NCBI GenBank assembly: GCA_016867005.1
Contig: VGKM01000009.1
Location: 1 to 17,672, forward strand
DNA from: Candidatus Omnitrophota bacterium
GTDB lineage: Bacteria > Omnitrophota > Gorgyraeia > Gygaellales > Profunditerraquicolaceae
Reading direction: 5' to 3'
DNA: 17,672 nt
Shown: positions 14,956 through 17,672 of the stretch, one piece after another
Numbering within the stretch: the first letter of the stretch is position 1
Layout: every line of letters starts with the position of its first letter
Program-made: the position numbers and the translations under genes
The notes under the pieces: model-generated
Seen by the model: the letters and a program-made list of their open reading frames with translations, nothing else
The model's database searches: none
Told to the model about the DNA's origin: nothing

Positions 14956-16348
14956 CTTTATAAAGCTTGATGTACTGCCTTGCCGATTTTTCCCAGGAAA
15001 AATCACCCTTCATCGCCCTCTGCATTAAACAGGCCCATAGCTCTTTATCTCTAAAGGCCTTTAAGGCGGATTTTATTGCCTTAAGGAAATCAGTTTTTCC
15101 ATATTTGACAAATACAAAACCGTTATCTTTATTTACGGTATCTGCAAGGCCGCCGGTCTTAAAGACAACCGGGATCGTGCCATAACGCAAACTTATTAAT
15201 TGCCCTAGGCCGCAAGGTTCATACCTGGAAGGCATAAGGAATATGTCGCTTCCGGCATAAATCTTATGAGCCAGCGGATCGTCAAATTTTAAATGCAAGG
15301 AGATTGTTTTCGGGTATTTCTTGGCGATCTTTCCCAGCAATTCATGGTACCTGGCCTCACCCGTACCCAGGATCACCAGCTGCAGGTTAAGCTTACAAAT
15401 ATCTTCGATTGCCTCTCTTAAAATATCAAACCCCTTCTGCTCTGCAAGCCGGGAAACAATGCCCAAGACAGGCACAGTATTAGTAACGGGGAAATTGCAT
15501 AGTTTCTGAAGCTCTTCCTTATTTTTATTTTTCCCCTGAGGGGAACCGCAGGAAAAATTCCTGGCTATAAATTTATCCGATTCCGGATTCCAGATCGAAT
15601 AATCAAGTCCGTTGAGTATGCCAAAAAGCGAATCTTTGCGCTCGGAAAGGACGCCTTCCAGGCCGAAACCGAATTCTTCGGTTTGTATCTCTTTGCTATA
15701 AGTAGGGCTTACGGTAGTAATGGTATCAGAAAAAATTATTCCCCCTTTTAGAAGGTTGATCTGGCCGTAATATTCCAGTCCCTTCATATCAAACAGGCTC
15801 CAATCAAGTGCAAGCTTTGGAAACTTATCCTTAGGGAATATCCCCTGGTAACCGATATTGTGTATAGTTAAAATTGTGCGCATCTTTTTATAGAATGGGT
15901 CTTCTTTATAGATACTCTTCAGGTAAACCGGGATAAGGCAAGTTTGCCAGTCATGCACATGGATAATATCAGCTCTAAAATTTATTTCTTTCAATAAAAC
16001 TATAGCCCTGCGGCAAAAATAGGTAAACCTCTCTAAATTGTCTTTATAGTCGCCCTTCTTGTCCTGATATAAACCGTCGCGGTTAAAATAAGCATCATTT
16101 TTGATAAAATAGGCCTTGATATTCTCTCCGATACTGGAAAAGGCAATATCTGCGCTAAGTTTTCGGATTTCGCCTGCCTGCCGGCATGATAGGGATTTCG
16201 GATATCGGGTTTCTTTATACCCGGGCATGATAATGATGACTTCGTGGCCCAACTTTTCTAATGCTACGGGCAGAGCACCGGCAACATCGGCAAGCCCGCC
16301 GGTCTTGGCAAAAGGGACAACCTCGGAAGCACACATAGCTATCCTCAT
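14939..16348 (-). CDS. glgA: Glycogen (starch) synthase, GT5 family, with a small insertion
   Basis: GlgA extends alpha-1,4-glucan chains from ADP-glucose (or UDP-glucose). The 469-residue protein starts MRIAMCASEVVPFAKTGGLADVAGALP, with the K15-TGG nucleotide-sugar motif. It has IIHVHDWQTCLIPVYLK, TIHNIGYQGIF, the linker NTVPVLGIVSRLAEQKGFDIL and the C-terminal catalytic PSRYEPCGLGQLISLRYGTIPVVFKTGGLADTV. The start is ATG 16348 with GGAGGAG upstream; it overlaps the polA stop by ATGA. Residues 52-59 (SLSCRQAG) interrupt the usual 'MPGYKE..y....i+kl' region and derive from a palindromic repeat flanked by 8-base direct repeats. The site lies in a variable loop after the first GT5 strand set, so function is probably retained. 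coaE follows with a 17-base overlap. Confidence 0.96.
   Translation of the reverse strand: MRIAMCASEVVPFAKTGGLADVAGALPVALEKLGHEVIIIMPGYKETRYPKSLSCRQAGEIRKLSADIAFSSIGENIKAYFIKNDAYFNRDGLYQDKKGDYKDNLERFTYFCRRAIVLLKEINFRADIIHVHDWQTCLIPVYLKSIYKEDPFYKKMRTILTIHNIGYQGIFPKDKFPKLALDWSLFDMKGLEYYGQINLLKGGIIFSDTITTVSPTYSKEIQTEEFGFGLEGVLSERKDSLFGILNGLDYSIWNPESDKFIARNFSCGSPQGKNKNKEELQKLCNFPVTNTVPVLGIVSRLAEQKGFDILREAIEDICKLNLQLVILGTGEARYHELLGKIAKKYPKTISLHLKFDDPLAHKIYAGSDIFLMPSRYEPCGLGQLISLRYGTIPVVFKTGGLADTVNKDNGFVFVKYGKTDFLKAIKSALKAFRDKELWACLMQRAMKGDFSWEKSARQYIKLYKDASAG
16165..16200. repeat. Degenerate palindromic repeat inserted in glgA, flanked by 8-base direct repeats
   Basis: GGATTTCG occurs at 16165-16172 and again at 16193-16200. 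The 20 bases between them, CCTGCCTGCCGGCATGATAG, start with the same 12-base core CCTGCCTGCCGG as the palindrome at the coaE/rho junction. The second arm here is decayed (CATGATAG instead of the expected GGCAGG type). A short TGCCGGCA palindrome remains. The direct repeats look like a target-site duplication, but repeat plus insert adds 28 bases, not a multiple of three. A small extra deletion would be needed to keep the glgA frame, or the repeats are chance. Confidence 0.55.
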
Positions 16349-17672
16349 TTGATCTCCTCCATATCCAGCCAATTCTTGCCGAATTTCATGCTGACCCTCA
16401 GCGGGACACAAAGCTTTAATATGTTTTCCATATTGAATTTAACGTTTTCCTTGACTTTATCAAGTTCGTTTTCCGGCACATTGAATACAAGCTCATCATG
16501 GACCTGCAATATCATCTTTGAAAGATAATTTTTTTGAGTGAATTCCTGGTATATTTTAATCATGGCAAGTTTTATTAAATCGCTGGCCGTTCCCTGGATA
16601 GGGGTATTGACCGCCTGCCTTTCGGCAAGCTGTCTGATCGCCTGATTCCTACTGTTTATCTCCGGCAAATACCTGCGCCGCCCCAAAATTGTCGTGACAA
16701 AACCTGTATTTCTTGCTTCAGCTATTTGTTTTTCTATGTATTCTTTTACCTTGCTATATTTTAGGAAATAGGCATCGATAAACCCCTGGGCTTCGGAAGC
16801 ACTTATGCCCAGGTCACGCGCCAGGCCCCAGGAACTAAGCCCGTATACGATCCCGAAATTTATGCGCTTGGCTACTTCTCTCATTTCATCGCTGACCTCA
16901 TTTTCACCGGTGCTAAAGATCAGGGCAGCGGTTATTTTATGCACATCCCTTTCTTTTAAAAATGCCTCTATGAGCTCCTTGTCTTTTGACAAATGCGCCA
17001 GGACCCTTAATTCAACCTGGGAATAATCACAGGATAAAAGCAGGCTTTTTTTGTCAAAGCTGACCACTGCGCCGCGGATCTTTCTTCCGATCTCTGTCTT
17101 TACCGGTAAATTCTGCAGATTAGGGTTTGTTGAACTAAGCCTCCCTGTTTCGGTACCGGCCTGGTTAAAAGAAGTATGGATCCTGCCGGTAGCCGGATCA
17201 ACCAGCTTAGGCAAGGCGTCAATATAAGTATTCTTCAGTTTTGTCAGCTGACGATACTCTAACAATAATGCCGGAAGCTCGTTTGACGCAGCCAAAGACC
17301 TCAGGGCCTCTTCATCTGTCGACGGGCCGGTCTTGGTCCTTTTTACTACGGGCAATTTTAATTTTTCAAAAAGCACCTCTCTTAATTGCTTAGGAGAATT
17401 AATATTAAATTCACTGCCTGCTATTTTATATATCGATCTGACTAATGAGAACAGCCTCTTGTCCAATTCCCCGGAAAGCTGGCCTAATGCCTCAATATCG
17501 ATTTTAATGCCCGCCATCTCCATCGAACTTAATACCTCAACCAGCGGCATTTCGGTATCATGAAAAAGCTTTTCCAGTGATTTTTCTTTAAGCTCATTTT
17601 CTAATTTCGGCTTTAATTCTAAAACCTGCGACAGCGCTTTTATACTGTCTGTGCCTTCGCCCAAAATGTTTT
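16345..17672 (-). CDS. polA: DNA polymerase I, C-terminal part (5' end outside window)
   Basis: The frame is open to the window edge, so the start lies beyond 17672. The visible 442 codons cover the end of the 3'-5' exonuclease-like region and the whole polymerase domain. Motif A is CDYSQVELRVLAH, motif B is REVAKRINFGIVYG with phenylalanine in the NFG position, and motif C is ILQVHDELVF. TETGRLSSTNPNLQNLPV and LAERQAVNTPIQGTASDLIKLAM are further family-A hallmarks. The enzyme fills gaps and replaces Okazaki primers. Whether the 5' nuclease domain is present and whether proofreading residues are intact cannot be told from this part. It ends with an ATGA overlap into glgA. Confidence 0.97.
   Translation of the reverse strand, partial: NILGEGTDSIKALSQVLELKPKLENELKEKSLEKLFHDTEMPLVEVLSSMEMAGIKIDIEALGQLSGELDKRLFSLVRSIYKIAGSEFNINSPKQLREVLFEKLKLPVVKRTKTGPSTDEEALRSLAASNELPALLLEYRQLTKLKNTYIDALPKLVDPATGRIHTSFNQAGTETGRLSSTNPNLQNLPVKTEIGRKIRGAVVSFDKKSLLLSCDYSQVELRVLAHLSKDKELIEAFLKERDVHKITAALIFSTGENEVSDEMREVAKRINFGIVYGLSSWGLARDLGISASEAQGFIDAYFLKYSKVKEYIEKQIAEARNTGFVTTILGRRRYLPEINSRNQAIRQLAERQAVNTPIQGTASDLIKLAMIKIYQEFTQKNYLSKMILQVHDELVFNVPENELDKVKENVKFNMENILKLCVPLRVSMKFGKNWLDMEEIK

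Noticed and set aside
16616..16634. GCCTGCCTTTCGGCAAGC in polA as a third repeat copy
   Set aside because: It encodes the conserved LAERQAVNTPIQG motif of family-A polymerases and pairs only partly, so it is native coding sequence.
16345..17664. TTG at 17664 as the start of a short polymerase
   Set aside because: The frame is open to the window edge and the protein begins in the middle of PolI. The true start must lie outside the window.
1..17672. CRISPR array, tRNA or rRNA genes, transposase or phage genes
   Set aside because: I looked along both strands and saw no regular spaced repeats, no cloverleaf-like segment outside genes, and no mobile-element protein. Nearly all bases are taken up by recognised genes.

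Overview
The window is one block of about twenty bacterial genes, all read from the minus strand (transcription runs from base 17672 toward base 1). Every coding call rests on family motifs visible in the translations. The gene set (murA, PolI, Rho, RF1, PrmC, RsfS, L31 of the four-cysteine type) is bacterial chromosomal housekeeping. There is no sign of plasmid, phage or insertion sequence, and no tRNA, rRNA or CRISPR. The overall style suggests an uncultured lineage known mainly from metagenomes: very compact overlapping genes, moderate GC by eye, a variant ArgRS signature, and short palindromes encoding peptides such as SLPTGRQ. Omnitrophota or a relative is my best guess, but this is an inference and not proven from the window.

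Layout in transcription order: polA (5' end outside the window), glgA, coaE, rho, rpmE, prfA, prmC, murA, trpG, trpD, trpC, trpF, trpB, trpA, an M16 zinc peptidase and a CNNM/CBS membrane protein. From polA to the CNNM gene no gap exceeds 21 bases, and many junctions are ATGA or longer overlaps, so this looks like one long co-transcribed and often translationally coupled block. A near-consensus sigma-70-type promoter (TTGACA, 17 bases, TATTAT) then starts directly after the CNNM stop codon. It leads, through a leader that can form two hairpins, into a second group: a 49-residue zinc-ribbon protein (DUF5679-like), rsfS, argS and recJ (3' end outside the window).

Functionally the block combines DNA replication and repair (polA, recJ), glycogen synthesis (glgA), CoA synthesis (coaE), transcription termination (rho), translation (rpmE, prfA and its methylase prmC, rsfS, argS), peptidoglycan synthesis (murA) and tryptophan synthesis (trpGDCFBA). 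trpE is not next to trpG; murA occupies the position before it. There is no gene-free stretch longer than 300 bases. The only sizeable non-coding stretches are 2346-2465 (promoter and leader) and 2125-2195 (short spacer before rsfS).

The most unusual signals are two copies of a short GC-rich palindromic motif inside genes: a perfect one fused to the end of coaE just before the rho ribosome binding site, and a degenerate one inserted in glgA between 8-base direct repeats. rsfS is also odd at both ends: it has no normal start codon, and it has a basic tail overlapping argS. No complete new defence or metabolic system is visible here.
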